Part shown: positions 1 to 11,130 of the stretch, piece after piece
How the letters are laid out: the number at the start of each line of letters is the position of its first letter
How positions within the stretch are numbered: position 1 is the first letter of the stretch
Origin: Stichopus chloronotus
Taxonomy: Eukaryota > Echinodermata > Holothuroidea > Aspidochirotida > Stichopodidae
Length of the DNA: 64,000 nt
Direction of reading: 5' to 3'
Assembly: GCA_021234535.1 (NCBI GenBank)
Contig: CM037838.1
Span: 29,923,969-29,987,968 of the forward strand
Translations under genes and position numbers: made by a program
Notes under the pieces: generated by a model
Told to the model about the DNA's origin: nothing
The model's input: the letters and a program-made list of their open reading frames with translations, nothing else
Database searches by the model: none

Positions 1-2383
1 ATAAAAAGAAATTATGATCAAAGTCATGAATATCTGCAAACGGCAATAGACTGGTTAAGGACGGTTAAGTGGTCTATTTCAAAAGCGGGTCTTCCGTTCA
101 ATCTGACAAATTAATGGGTCACAATTACAGTTAAGTGCAGTACTGCAGAAACTCACAAAATCTGCAGAAACTCACAAAAGTTGCAGTACCGATGACATTG
201 AAAACATGGAAATGACTGCATTCCATTAATGAAAGGAGTGCTTGTAACTGCACCAACTTACTTATAGCATTCCTCGCACACGCTGAACTTGGGCGTCGTG
301 GAACACGTGTATACATATATCTATAGTTGCAAAGGATATCACAATGGACCTCAAGGATAGCATACAACCATTTGAGTCTACCATTGGAGCCACGACCACC
401 TGTGTCCCGTCAAGCCGTCAGTTTTGATCAAAAGTTTGTATCTACTCAGACATTGAAAAGCTCCGATTAAAGTGCAAATAATGCGAAAATTAGGACGATA
501 AAGGGAAAATTTAGATTGTTTTAGGAAATTGAAGGTATTGCGGTGATATTTCGATCGGAGATTCTTTTAAAAAAGATTGGCTCACCCGTTTTGGCACTAA
601 ACAGCCGACGTAAGGAAATAAGTGAATTTCATGAAATTTTATGATAGATATAATTATTATTACGTTTATTTTTTCATACAGCTTCTTAGTAAAACATTAT
701 TCAAAAGCGCTTTACAATAAAGTAAAGGTAAACGAACACCGAAGAAAAAAAGTGCAGAAATTATACACAAAATGTTGTAACTAAGGCCAACATGTAGTCA
801 TGGAATTAAAGTTGATAGCCAGGGGATTTCTGAGTATGTTGTTATGTTGCCCTCGAATGTTGCTATTTTAGTGTATAAATCAATGGGAGAGATAACTAGT
901 ACCTGAATTGTTCCTAAAACAAAAGTGTCCTATAATTGCATCAATGTTGTGTCCTTTTCGACCAACGTGATAGGATATCAGACACAGTATAAATAAATGG
1001 CGTGAATTAATTCGAACATCCTGTTTCAAGTAATGAAGATGAGGAGCTTGTGGTTTGTTTCCATGCCTGTATATTTCTGTCTGTCTTCGATGTCTGTCTA
1101 TTTGTGTGCCTTATGTATCTTGCCTTGTTGTATATGTCCATTCAGAATGACATCTGTCTAATTTCTGTCTATAAGTCTTATTGTATGTCTCCCGTCAGTC
1201 TGTTTATATTCTGTCGTTTGTATGTTTCATTACGTATTGGTATATTAGCCTGTCGATCGTCTTTTTCTGTCTGCCTGTCTCTCTGTCTGTCAGTGTATTT
1301 GTGTGTCATGAACGGCGAATCTGTGTGCTGCTAAAAGAAAATGGAGGAACGACGGAAGTATAATTCTACAAGCTGAAACCACGTCATCACTTTGTAACAA
1401 AGTAGAAAGTGATCCGTAAATGTAACAAGAAAACAACAAAGATGAAAGAAAACCATCAAATTTGCTGGCCCAGCTGAAATGACACATTATGTATTCATGA
1501 TGTTGATTAAAGGGAAGTTTACTGGAATGATGGATTGGTCTGCTCTTTTTGAGTGTCTGCATTACGCTTAAAATACACCTCCTATTCCTCATTGACATAT
1601 AAAAATCTACTTTCTTACGAATCATGAAATCATCGAGGGAATAAGTTAAACATACAATAAAAAATAATAAAGTAGTGTATCCGTGTAGAAAATATCTGCT
1701 TGAGTATAGCTGTAGTAAACTGGTTGTATTCTGCAGCTGTACTTAAACACTCAACATTGTTTGGCAGATTCTGTTATAACTTAATGCTGGTATATGGCTA
1801 TTCAAAAGCCGTTCTCATTTACCTTGTTACATTTTGAATGTCTTTTTGACCTTTAGAGGGGTTTATTTAAGATGGCAGAATATTACTCACAAACGTAACT
1901 TACCCCCCAAAAAAAGAAAAAATGAAAGAAAATTCCTAATATACTGGTTGCTTAGTCTGCGAGGAAATATAATTCAACTGTAGTAGTCGTAGCAGTCTTG
2001 CATACAGTTGGATAATGAAGTTATAACACTACAAAAATGGTAACTGAAACATTGGTTTTTATACTTCATTTAAAAGGGACAGTTAAGTAGGAATGATTGC
2101 AATGACCAAACACATGTCTCATTTTGATTCCGGAGGCAGGGAGGAAGGGGGAAGATTTCACTGGGATGTTTCAAGTGAATTTGACCAATTGAGTTGTAGT
2201 CCAAAGTGGGTTGGAGGTCCAAAGTGTAATCGCAAAAAGTGTGAATTCATATATAATAGAGGTTAACTGTCGATACTGGTTGCTAAGAAAATGACAAAGC
2301 GTTTTTCTGTAAAACTATTCCCCTACATGTATCACTGTAGTTTTGTAATTTCGTTTAGATTCGACGAAGGCCTAATTAACCAT
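1..2383. other. non-coding stretch, probable 3' flank of the minus-strand candidate gene
   Basis: No convincing exon or RNA gene is visible. A run of TCTG/CTGT-like tetranucleotides lies at about 1075-1310. On the minus strand a TTTATT at about 1862 (AATAAA on that strand) could be the polyadenylation signal of the terminal exon that stops at 2384, giving a 3' untranslated region of roughly 0.5 kb; this is inference. An open frame at about 526-645 on the plus strand, with an AATAAA near 716, is noted but too weak to call. Confidence 0.4.
1075..1310. repeat. degenerate TCTG/CTGT pyrimidine-rich microsatellite
   Basis: The stretch is dense in CTGTCT, GTCTGT and TGTCTG units with interruptions. 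It resembles an eroded tetranucleotide array. The open frames across it (for example 1050-1334) are rich in Cys, Leu, Val and Ser because of the repeat and are not taken as genes. Confidence 0.65.
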
Positions 2384-2512
2384 TCATGGAACAACATCCT
2401 TTTCATTTGCATCAATTTGCATGCATTCCATTCTTTGGTAAGGGAAGTTTACTACGAAAAATACTGAAATGATAGCAATCAACAAGAGAACAGAGCATAT
2501 TCCCCATCGAAC
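2384..2512 (-). CDS. candidate terminal exon encoding one transmembrane segment
   Basis: On the minus strand an acceptor with a pyrimidine tract (TTGTCTCCCTTTTAAG) is followed in phase 0 by 42 codons and TGA. The translation begins VRWGICSVLL, has about 20 hydrophobic residues (roughly residues 4-23) typical of a single membrane helix, then a short polar tail with two Cys and the ending EKDVVP. The donor of the exon at 4486-4614 is also phase 0, so splicing across a roughly 2-kb intron keeps the frame. Read alone, the same frame is open to an ATG at 2587, so an unspliced 67-residue ORF is the alternative. I do not recognise the family. The combination of phase, acceptor and membrane segment is the support; chance remains possible. 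Confidence 0.33.
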   Translation of the reverse strand, partial: VRWGICSVLLLIAIISVFFVVNFPYQRMECMQIDANEKDVVP

Positions 2513-3660
2513 CTTAAAAGGGAGACAACTATTTAACAGCGATCTATAAACAGTTGTTTTTGTATACAAACATATACAGAGCTCCACACCAGGAAAATGA
2601 AACCAATCTAATAAGATTTAAACTGCAGGTAACGTGCTGCTGCAACAATAACAGGACATATGATATACTAGTACACATTCACTTTTATGGATTAGATAGA
2701 AGTTTGCAGGCGATGAGGGAATCTACGATAGCTTACACAAATATATATATATATCACAAATATATATGTATATTTATTTATTTATTTGTGTGTGTGTGTA
2801 TAAACTATATGTTGAAAAAAAGCGTGAAAATCGTCAGTAACATAAGCTCTACCATAAATGCAGACCTTGTCCAGTGTTCACTGTGGCATTCACAATTTAT
2901 ATTTGTCACGTGGCCACAGTCACGATTAAGGAGTATTGTTGTGATTGGATATATTGAAACTAACGAAGAATTAAAGCTAATAAAAATAACAGTAGCTTAC
3001 CACAGAAAAGAAAATACAAACACAAAACACATACAAAAGAAAGACACGTTTCCACCCTTTCTACCTTTATTGCATGAGATATACATATTTTACAATCTGC
3101 AATAATTTTTTTTTCCATCGTAGCTGTTCTAATACCTATATCGTCATGACCAGGTCGACCGCTTCAGAGGTTAAGCTCTGGTATAACTTAAACGCATGCC
3201 AATGTGTGGCTCGTATGAGCGAAATAAGATCAGTACTTAACTTCTGAGGTTAACATCAAACTGTATAGGTCACGTCCTATTGGCTAACGACTTAACTTAT
3301 TGTGTTGTATCATTTGTCCTACTCTGATATGTCCTCATAATCATTCCTTACACCGAGAAAATTGAATTGTTAGAGAGGAATGGGGGGAGGGGTGTTTACA
3401 GAAAGGGGGGACTACGTAAAATTCAAGTCCACACAGTTCAGGGCATATAAAGCTAATTTGAATGAAGAACCTCCTCCCCACAGTTTCCTGTTTCGTCGGG
3501 AATGTCTGACCGTGGTCAAGACCTTCTATAAGGATGTTGCAAATGGTACTTTGAAAAAAAAAAGAAAAAAGAAAAAAAAAACTATCAATCAATTGCACAT
3601 CTAAAGAATGGGAGCAACAACATAAGCATCGAATAACACGAAGACGGTTTGAGTGTCCTT

Positions 3661-3696
3661 GTGTGTGTTTGTGTGTGTGTGTGTGTGGGGGGGGGG
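3661..3696. repeat. (GT)n microsatellite ending in G10
   Basis: Alternating GT for about 26 bases with one interruption, then ten consecutive G. The open frames across it in both strands are repeat-driven. Confidence 0.9.
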
Positions 3697-4284
3697 TGCT
3701 TAACGGTCCTCTGGCAAACGAAGCATGGTTGCTATCCACTAATTCAAATCCTTTTTCTAGACGAGGATATCCTGCTTCCAGTAGTCTATACCAGAAGCTC
3801 CCATCCTTTTTGACCCCCCGTAAACCTCAGTGTAAATTTGTCTACCCTTCCTCCTGATACCCCCCTCTCCGCCCATCATAAGAAAAAAGAGCTAACACTG
3901 ATGTATTGTCATCAATATTTGACACCATGTTCAGCTTTTACCATAAAAATGCACCCCGGCCCCCACATATGAACACTACATAGCCCTATTTACTTAGATT
4001 ATCTAAGCAGCTTTTCAGGTACCCATGCATGTGATATTTTGATGGTGTCCGAATGTACAGGTACGCCTCGTTGGGAACCAAGATTGTACACGGTACTCTT
4101 GTTCTAAGGCACAGTCTCACTATGATGTTGCACTCATCTCAAGTTGCAATGGTCCTGTGATATATACGGTAGTGCATTCTGGGTCCTTTACGGTCTACAT
4201 GCTGCAACTTTATAAAAGGGTACATTACGTTAGTTAACATATTGCACAATTAACTTATCTAAGTTACTCTCAAACCACTGTACG

Positions 4285-4307
4285 GTGTGTGTGTGTGTGT
4301 GTGTGTG
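4285..4307. repeat. (GT)n microsatellite
   Basis: Uninterrupted GT dinucleotide run of about 23 bases, followed by a G-rich stretch. Confidence 0.9.
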
Positions 4308-4485
4308 ATGGGGGATGGGGAACTCACCTAACACTATGGATGTGACACGGTCTCACTATTGTGTTTACTAAGATAATGTTTTTGAATTCGTGTTAAAACA
4401 AAATAGTAACTGGAAAGATCTGTAAGGTTTTATGGAATATCTCGTTATACTTTACATCATTCACACCCTAGGTGATGTTACTTAC

Positions 4486-4614
4486 CCGGATGGGCATCTT
4501 AAACATTTCTTCCAGATCTCTCTCTTCCGGTTTTGAATTTTCGGCTTTTTCCTTTAAAGACTTACGAAACGAGGCCCTTTCCCTCTGTTTCCTGATCGAC
4601 TGCATTCGAAACAT
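4486..4614 (-). CDS. candidate first coding exon, charged helical N-terminus
   Basis: Reading the minus strand, ATG at 4614 opens 43 codons that run exactly to a consensus donor (CGG then GTAAGTAAC), phase 0. The peptide starts MFRMQSIRKQRERASFRKSL and ends EEMFKMPIR. It is rich in Arg, Lys and Glu without simple-sequence bias, as expected of a cytosolic helix. The frame stays open upstream to a stop at 4740-4742, so an internal exon with an earlier acceptor is possible, but no good pyrimidine tract is seen there. A short (CA)n tract lies just 5' of the ATG. If joined in phase to 2384-2512, it yields an 85-residue single-pass membrane protein with a basic cytosolic segment. Family not recognised. 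The purine-rich sequence inflates charged residues, which lowers certainty. Confidence 0.38.
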
Positions 4615-7039
4615 GATTTTTGTGTGTGTGTGGTTACGGTCGCTTTCGAAAAATTAAACCCAAAGTCTACGCCAAAAACCAGAGTAGACAAACTTCTTAA
4701 CTGTTCTTTAAAGATGTCATCCTCTTTTGGAAAACGCTCTTAGTCCATCCGACTATTTTCACGCGATAAGTTTCCTCCACTGCCTCGAGTGTTACGCCGC
4801 GTTAAACGAACCTTAACTTCTAAACCGTTAGTGAAAACATCGTAATGATAAAGTAATAAAGACTCTTCAGAGAACACTCCGCGGATCCAAACGTTGCTTG
4901 ACAATCGAATAAGGCACAGGTATGTAGCCACAATAAAATAAAAAAAAAATAGAAAAGAGAAAACAAGAAAGATAAAAAAGAAAATCCCCCTGGTTGGTAT
5001 TACAAATTTTAAGCTTGTCTAGCTAACCAGCAGAATTTTTTTTTTTTTAATCAAATGAAACTCCACGAAAAGAAGACGGAGATATTTTATATCGGAACGT
5101 ACACGGTACACGTTAATTTACCATCGTCCAAAAACACAGCACCTTGGATGTTGTTATCCAATCGTGACGTTCACTGCGTAGGTTCATTGCATTTCGCAAG
5201 GCATGAGCCTTCAGCGATTGATGAGGGTTGCCGTTGTCGATGTGGACAGAAAACGACGAGGAATGACTTACTGACGGGAACAAAATTTGTACGGGTCTGA
5301 AAACCTGGTAGGAAAGCTCTGCGTGTGCTCTAGTTTATCACACAAGTTCATATTAAAATTTGCTTCTGTACCTGTTTATTTTGTCCTTAAAAAGCTGTGA
5401 AAGAAAAATGGAGCTACATTTCAATCAGCCCTGAATCATAACTGTTCGGTACATGTGCAAGATAATGATGCCTAAGGATGATTCAGCGATCATGCTAATC
5501 ATGATCAGCGATCAACGATCATGATAACAGTAAAGGGTATATTTTTAAATGCCTTCTACCATTCGCTCTTGACAAACATGGATACCTGTTGAAGAAGGAT
5601 GTGTAGTTTTAATATACATTCTGCAAAATATTTTGCATTTTGTTTTTAACAGATGTGTCAAAAAATAAAAAACCAAAATGCTAATAAAAAATTCAAAGTG
5701 ACCCAATAGACGGAAAAAAAAAATTACTTTTTTATTTTTCTTAATTGACTTTCTATAGATAATATTCATCAGTATGTGTTTTATGCCTCTCCCTAGCCTT
5801 GCATATAGACTTTTGGTGTGTAATAGCCATCAATATTTGCCTGCAGATTTCAGGCAAACATTGGCGACCTTCTACCAGACAACATTCCGTGTACAAGGAA
5901 TTGGGAAGCCTAAAACCCGTCCTCATGAAAATTATCTGTTAGACGTCAAGATAAGAAAATTTCAAAAGTTGACTGTAGTTTGTATCTACTGGGGAACTTT
6001 CAGACTGACTGTCTCATTGTGAGATCATTATCTTTACCATAAATCTGTTTTTCGTATAGGCCTATGTTTATACCTGATTTGGCGGGAAGAAGTATAAAGT
6101 GTAAAACATCTGGTGAAATGTGAAATCTCACATGCAGCTACATATAGGCCTTTACCTAACATAATCACGTAGAGTCGCGTATAATGCACTTGTTTCCCAA
6201 CATCGTTACCTCTCTTCGATCTAATGGTTAAAACATTTCTGGTGGAAATTTGAAGAACCACTAAAACAAGATTTGCATATACAAGCTATACAACAGACGG
6301 TCAGCATAATGTATGTATCATATGCTTGTCTTGTGGGAATATTTTAAATGTATTGCGTTACCATAACTGCCAACGGTGATTGATTGCCAAAATGCTTCAA
6401 GTCTCACAGCGTTGTTATGTTGTGTCCCCCTTTTTTTTTTTGCTGGTGATATTATACAGATAATGTACAAATTCTCTGAAGCAGGTACCCCCTGGAACAA
6501 GCGCGTAGTCAAGAGGTTGGAGAGGGGGGCTTCAGCTGTCCCTCTTGAGCATATATTTGACACTTTCATTAATTTGGTATAGTATTTCCCCAATTTTATG
6601 CAGTAGGCCTACAGTTTTTTTTTTTTTTTTGTTTTTTTTTTGTGAGTGTGATTTCCAGTGATGTTGGAGGCAAAATTCGCTTGTATTCTTCTTGTTAACT
6701 TATGTTGTGTCTACTTTTCGGCTGATGATATTCTACAGGCTTCGTCACCTCCTTGACACGTTTCTTCACTACGTCCCCGTCATTGAAGAGAGTAGCACTC
6801 TTTAGAAAGGAAAAATATAAGCTTCTGACAAAGCACGTAGAGTCTGTGTTTTAATATGTTTATTGTGATACCTCGTTGGCAATTTTCTTACTTTTACTTA
6901 TCCATGGATTATTTCTGAAAAAAAGAAATTGTCACACATATTTTGCATTTTGTAAAGTTCTACGAATCTCAATGAACGAACAAATAACCATCATAATAAG
7001 TCAACCATTTGTAATAAAATGCTTACTTTTTGTGTTTTA
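4615..7039. other. upstream non-coding stretch
   Basis: This would hold the promoter of the minus-strand candidate exon. I see no clear TATA box. AT-rich homopolymers occur at about 4933-4980, 5037-5050, 5715-5735 and 6612-6640. On the minus strand near 5400 a very good acceptor (TTTTTCTTTCACAG) is followed by 13 in-frame codons and a stop, or by a 23-nt segment and a GTACAG donor; too short to call. TAGGCCTA palindromes occur at 6056 and 6605. Confidence 0.4.
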
Positions 7040-7318
7040 CAGTTTTAAATCAGGAAAGGTAATTGCGATCATAAAACTTATTGAAGCAAACATTTTTGTT
7101 CGGTCTTTGCTTATCCATCCTGCAAGGAGTATGACTAGATACTGGCCAGAAGGTAAAAATGTCTGGCAATGCATCTCTGAATCAACAAGGAACAATTTCA
7201 AATTAGAGTTTTTCGTCAAAAGCAGGTCCTCATACTTAAAAGAGAAGGACACCCTGAGGATGTCTTTATAAAAGTGAAGCAGGTGTGTTTGATAAACATC
7301 TTTCCAATTAAGTTTCAT
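7040..7318. other. segment open on both strands, each with an acceptor-like start
   Basis: On the plus strand a tract ending TTTTTGTGTTTTACAG (to 7044) is followed by an open frame to a stop at 7271. On the minus strand an acceptor (CCTTCTCTTTTAAG, near 7234) is followed in frame by about 65 codons to a stop at 7037. Both translations look protein-like and they cannot both be exons. Neither has a recognisable domain. This could be a remnant of a mobile-element ORF or chance. Confidence 0.2.
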
Positions 7319-9329
7319 TCAAAAATATTGTTTCCTTCCCAAGTTAAAACCTTTTGAAATTCAGAGAAGGAGGCTGCCATTTTTGTCTCATGTTAAGTAA
7401 AAACCTACTTGAGTAAGTCGAATTATGATATCACATAGTCACTGATAGCAGGAGTTTTAATGTATTCCTTTGTTTTCTTTACCTATAAGTTTCTTACAGG
7501 GAAACATACTTGTTCATGTGTTGTGGGCTGCATTACTGAGGTGTATAATGAAATGTCAAATTATTATCATTCTGATGTGAATCTATATGTAAATATTAAA
7601 CAAAATGGCAATAAAATAGGCCTACAAAGAATAAAACAAAAGCTTGTCAAGCACGTGTGGTCCGTTTATCTCATCACGGTCCCGAAATGGTACCCTTCCT
7701 TGTCGATTTTTATGAACATTTCAATTGCAATATCTTAAAAAGAAATCAAAATATTTGAAAAAAAATTTGGTGATGGTATTCACCACGTGTCAGTCACTCA
7801 TTTTGTCTCATTATATCAGTAATATATTGTCCTGACTTTCCTTCTCGCTTAAAGAAAGTTATATTTCAAAGTGCCTTTTCTATCACCTGAGATAACGTTT
7901 TTTCGGCTGTTTATTAACCACAGTCTTTCAGTTCTTGAAAGTATGTGTCACGATTACATATCCCCTTTAAAGCTTTCCCCACAATTACATATCCTCTCAA
8001 AAACATTTCTCACAACTAGATACCGTCATTCCGAAGTCTTTCACATCTGTGTATCATTCGTAAAACTTTAATTCACAACTACTAATTCACAACTACATAT
8101 CCTTTTTTTTAAAGTGTCCCTCACAGTCACATATACCCCTTACAGTTTTCTCACAATTACAAATCCTCCTTAAAAGTATTTTCACAACTACATACCGTCA
8201 TTAACCGTCATACCGTCTTACCGTCATTTCAAGTCTTGCGCACCAATCAATATGATTCTTTAAAACTATGGCCATAACCACTTATCCTATTCTGAAGTCT
8301 TTCTTCATTGATCTTCGTTACAATATTATGTACAATCATGTATTTAAGCTCACATAGTTTTGTCCTTTCAAACACGACTTGCATATGATTGTGAAGGCTA
8401 TATGTTGTACGGAATACAATTAATTGTCTTAGTGCACTCTACAGTCCCTGTTTCAAGAATACCCCGTATTTTGTTTATTTTCATCGTAAGAAACGTTACC
8501 ATTAAATTGGTCTAACTTTGCAACAACCTACGTTCGCGAGTAAACCAAAACCCATGAGAGCAATTTAAGAAGAAATGTCTTTCTTCATTTAAAGTATTGA
8601 TGTTTATGGTAAAAGGTCACCAAAACTAATCGTCCCTTAGAATTAAATCTTGAAAGTCGGTAAATTCTTGCCACGAGCTATGTTAATTTTGATTGTTCTT
8701 TACGACCAGTTGTATACTTGTATTTACATTTGAAAGGGGCACAAAGTGGATGCCACTCAAACAACTCATCGGGAGATTCCACTCGCACAAGATTCTGTAC
8801 CTTGCGATATACGTAACACTTCCCGTTTTGCTCTCCAATCACATGAAAGGGTGACATAATGCGTTTGTTTTACTGCAAAGATCTTGTTTTTAAAACCAAT
8901 ATTTATGGACTTAGATTGATAGATTATTAAAAATAAGGCAGCACGCGGTAGTTATCTTTCATAGGAATAAGTGCCCTACAGCCTAGAAATTCAGGGATTT
9001 TTGCTCATGAATAATGTGTCCACCAAATCTTGCTATAATTCAAATAATTCAAAATATAGAGATTGGATATACGATTGACCACAAAACCAAGGCCACTAAA
9101 GTGGGAACTGACATTGGACTTGGATGACATCAAGGATAGAGAACGCTGAGATCTATTCACCATATATGGTATAACTGTGCACCAGATGAGGTAGTTTGAA
9201 CTGCTGCAAAAAATATGTTGTAAAAAATGGCGGTTTCTCTGTCGACTGCGGTCCATGTGAAGAACTTAACGAAGTATCTTTCAGTATACTAGATTGATTA
9301 AACCTTTGAACTTTGCATACAACTGTTAG
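7319..9329. other. non-coding stretch containing a degenerate minisatellite
   Basis: Apart from the tandem array at 7949-8237 I see no structured element. Short open frames here lack coding character. A TAGGCCTA palindrome lies at 7618. Confidence 0.45.
7949..8237. repeat. degenerate tandem repeat, unit about 35-40 bp
   Basis: Variants of CACAATTACATATCCTC followed by a TTAAAG/TTTTC-rich spacer recur at least seven times (for example near 7949, 7980, 8013, 8084, 8126, 8152 and 8182). The unit drifts in sequence and length. The 3' end changes to a shorter motif, TACCGTCAT, repeated about four times (8203-8237). It looks like an old, eroded minisatellite. Confidence 0.7.
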
Positions 9330-9469
9330 AAGATCTAATGTATATGAGCAGGAGGAGGAGATGAAGAAAGAAACCAACACTCCCCATCCTCTCTTTGAAC
9401 TTAGTGAGACAGCTGTGAAGGTCACAATGACTGAAAACGATACAATGAATATCACTTATTCTTCTACGG
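9330..9469 (+). CDS. candidate exon, polar and acidic
   Basis: An acceptor-like ACAACTGTTAG precedes an open frame whose translation includes YEQEEEMKKETNTPHPLFEL and then two potential N-glycosylation sequons (NDT, NIT). A possible donor, G then GTGTGCC, follows at 9470. The entering phase would be 2 and the leaving phase 1. Just 3' is a 14-bp tandem repeat. The opposite strand is also open but gives a hydrophobic low-quality translation. No family is recognised. Confidence 0.25.
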
Positions 9470-9470
9470 G

Positions 9471-9512
9471 TGTGCCACATCGTCTGTGTCACATCGGGTG
9501 TGTCACATCGGT
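9471..9512. repeat. 14-bp tandem repeat, three copies
   Basis: Units TGTGCCACATCGTC, TGTGTCACATCGGG and TGTGTCACATCGGT are head to tail with only a few mismatches. Confidence 0.9.
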
Positions 9513-9968
9513 TTCACCGTAAAGAGGAATAAGTAACGAATGATTTTCATTGCTTTGTTCATGAAATAGTTTCATTAAATAAGAAAATTAAAATCATTCC
9601 TAGGGATCTTTGATAACAATTGAGTGGCAACAGAAAGTTGTTATAAGGTTTACTAACGATGAAAGACCAACAAAAGTGGTCTGAATGTTGACATTCGTCT
9701 GAACACTGAAATCAGTTTTGCTCTTTGAAAATCTTATAAATGAATCATTAGATTAAAAATGCCAGCATTTTTCAAAATTTGTTCACAATACGTCTGTCAT
9801 ATGATTATGAGCGGAATCCTGATTGTCCAATTAGCCAATCGTCGCTAGTGTAAGTTCAGCTGTAGTATTTTGTTATGATGTTTAAAATAGGGACGCCACA
9901 ATGTCTTCGGCGTGTTTAACAATGTATGATGGCACACAGCTTTCTGCTGACGTCCATGTAGTCAGTGG

Positions 9969-9996
9969 CGCCGGTCACTGAACGCCGGTCACTGAA
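9969..9996. repeat. 14-bp perfect tandem duplication
   Basis: CGCCGGTCACTGAA occurs twice in immediate succession without mismatch. It is GC-rich compared with its surroundings. Confidence 0.95.
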
Positions 9997-10157
9997 ATCT
10001 GGGGAGCTTGTCTAAAATGGATGGGAGTGTAACCTATTAAAATTCCTTCACGAACAAAACTGACGGGACATGACGACCGATTAGTCGTTATCAAAATTCG
10101 ATCTCGTCACAGGACTGAGGAGAAAGTGGTTGGAGACAAAGAAGTAGACCCCCTTAC

Positions 10158-10199
10158 ATCCATGTCTGTTCTTGGTAATTTCAATGTCATATTCTTCTT
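10158..10199 (-). CDS. candidate 42-nt internal exon
   Basis: On the minus strand a strong acceptor (CGTTCTTTCTCAG) and a donor (GAT then GTAAGG) frame 42 nt with phase 0 at both ends, giving KKNMTLKLPRTDMD. It lies about 0.9 kb downstream (minus direction) of the 11065-11130 candidate, which also ends in phase 0, so the two would join in frame. The exon is very short, so the evidence is only the paired splice motifs. Chance is quite possible. Confidence 0.2.
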
Positions 10200-10742
10200 C
10201 TGAGAAAGAACGTTGTCACTGTTTGTATCTGTAACAATGGATGTAACATCACATTTGCAAAGATATGAATTTTCGAAAAAATATCATTCAGATTGAAGGA
10301 AACCTGGTCACATGATGGCTACATCATATGTCTGCTGAAGTTCAGGACGAGTTCTTTGTCGTTTATACACTGTACGTCAACAGGATAGGTATCGTTGGAT
10401 GACGTCATAACGTCCACTACATTCAGACAAGATTGGTGTATGAAAGAGCAACACATATATTCCCGTAAATACGTACTAAATTACGATTGTTGCAATAAGC
10501 TTTTTCATATCTTATGGAAATAAAGCCAAACAAAATCCTCAAAACGAAGGACAAAGGTTGTAATTGTGCATAGGGGTACAGTAGATGGGGTGTGTGTGGA
10601 GGAGTCGGGAGGGGGGTGGTTGCCGGTTGATAACAGATGCCATCAAGAAGACTTCATTAGCTACTCAAATATAAACAAAGCACCACATGAATGCAGATCG
10701 TCATAGATAATGATTTGATTATGTTTTGTCAACGTCTAATAG

Positions 10743-10796
10743 GTTGACAAAGCGACTATACATGGACCAAAATAAACCGTTTGAGTACACTTCAAG
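10743..10796 (+). CDS. candidate short exon ending at GTGAGT
   Basis: A 54-nt open segment lies between an acceptor-like AACGTCTAATAG and a consensus donor (TTCAAG then GTGAGT). The translation is LTKRLYMDQNKPFEYTS plus a split codon. An ATG at 10762 (ATGG context) could alternatively start translation. It would leave in phase 2, which does not match the phase-1 exit of the 9330-9469 candidate. No family is recognised. Confidence 0.22.
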
Positions 10797-11064
10797 GTGA
10801 GTAGCCTTAGTCCTTACTCGTATTCTGCCATGTTTCTATTTACACAATATTTTTATATAAAATTTAATTTCGTTAAAGTTTTAGTACATTGATAAGTTAC
10901 ATCATACCTGTAAATGCATATTTTAAGCTGAGGAGAGAGTAACCTTGCAGGGATAATTTTGTCTCAACGTTCTAGATTGAGATCCTTCAATGACGTCATT
11001 AACCGTCAACGTCGTCAGATTATACCTGTAAAGATCGTAAATACAGACGACCTTTCGCACTTAC

Positions 11065-11130
11065 AATAGGAAAATTGATCTTTTGGCAAAGCCGATTCTC
11101 TTCACGGGATATATATAATCTAGACTCTGG
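11065..11130 (-). CDS. candidate 66-nt internal exon, phase 0 to 0
   Basis: On the minus strand, ATTTTATTCTTACAG is a near-ideal acceptor at 11131-11132. The 22 codons that follow (starting PESRLYISREENRLC) run exactly to a GTAAGT donor at 11059-11064. Both boundaries are phase 0, and composition is polar and protein-like. The two consensus splice signals around a multiple-of-three open segment make this one of the better exon candidates. It would be compatible in phase with the candidate donor at 23197 upstream and with 10158-10199 downstream, but the linkage is inference. No domain is recognised. Confidence 0.3.

Larger units (their letters stand above)
2513..4485 (-). other. putative intron of the minus-strand candidate gene
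   Basis: Bounded by a GTAAGT donor (reverse complement at 4480-4485) and the acceptor at 2513-2514. It contains short (TA)n/(TG)n tracts near 2740-2810, an A-rich tract near 3555-3585, a (GT)n-poly-G tract at 3661-3696 and a (GT)n tract at 4285-4307. The 183-codon plus-strand frame at 2554-3105 passes through the simple repeats and shows no domain-like region; I do not call it. Confidence 0.3.

Noticed and set aside
526..645. Plus-strand open segment after ATTGTTTTAG with AATAAA at about 716
   Set aside because: Forty codons without domain character; both the acceptor and the poly-A signal are common by chance in AT-rich DNA.
2554..3105. 183-codon plus-strand ORF, the longest in the window
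   Set aside because: It crosses (TA)n and (TG)n tracts, has no domain-like region, and its Tyr/Ile/Val-rich centre is repeat translation.
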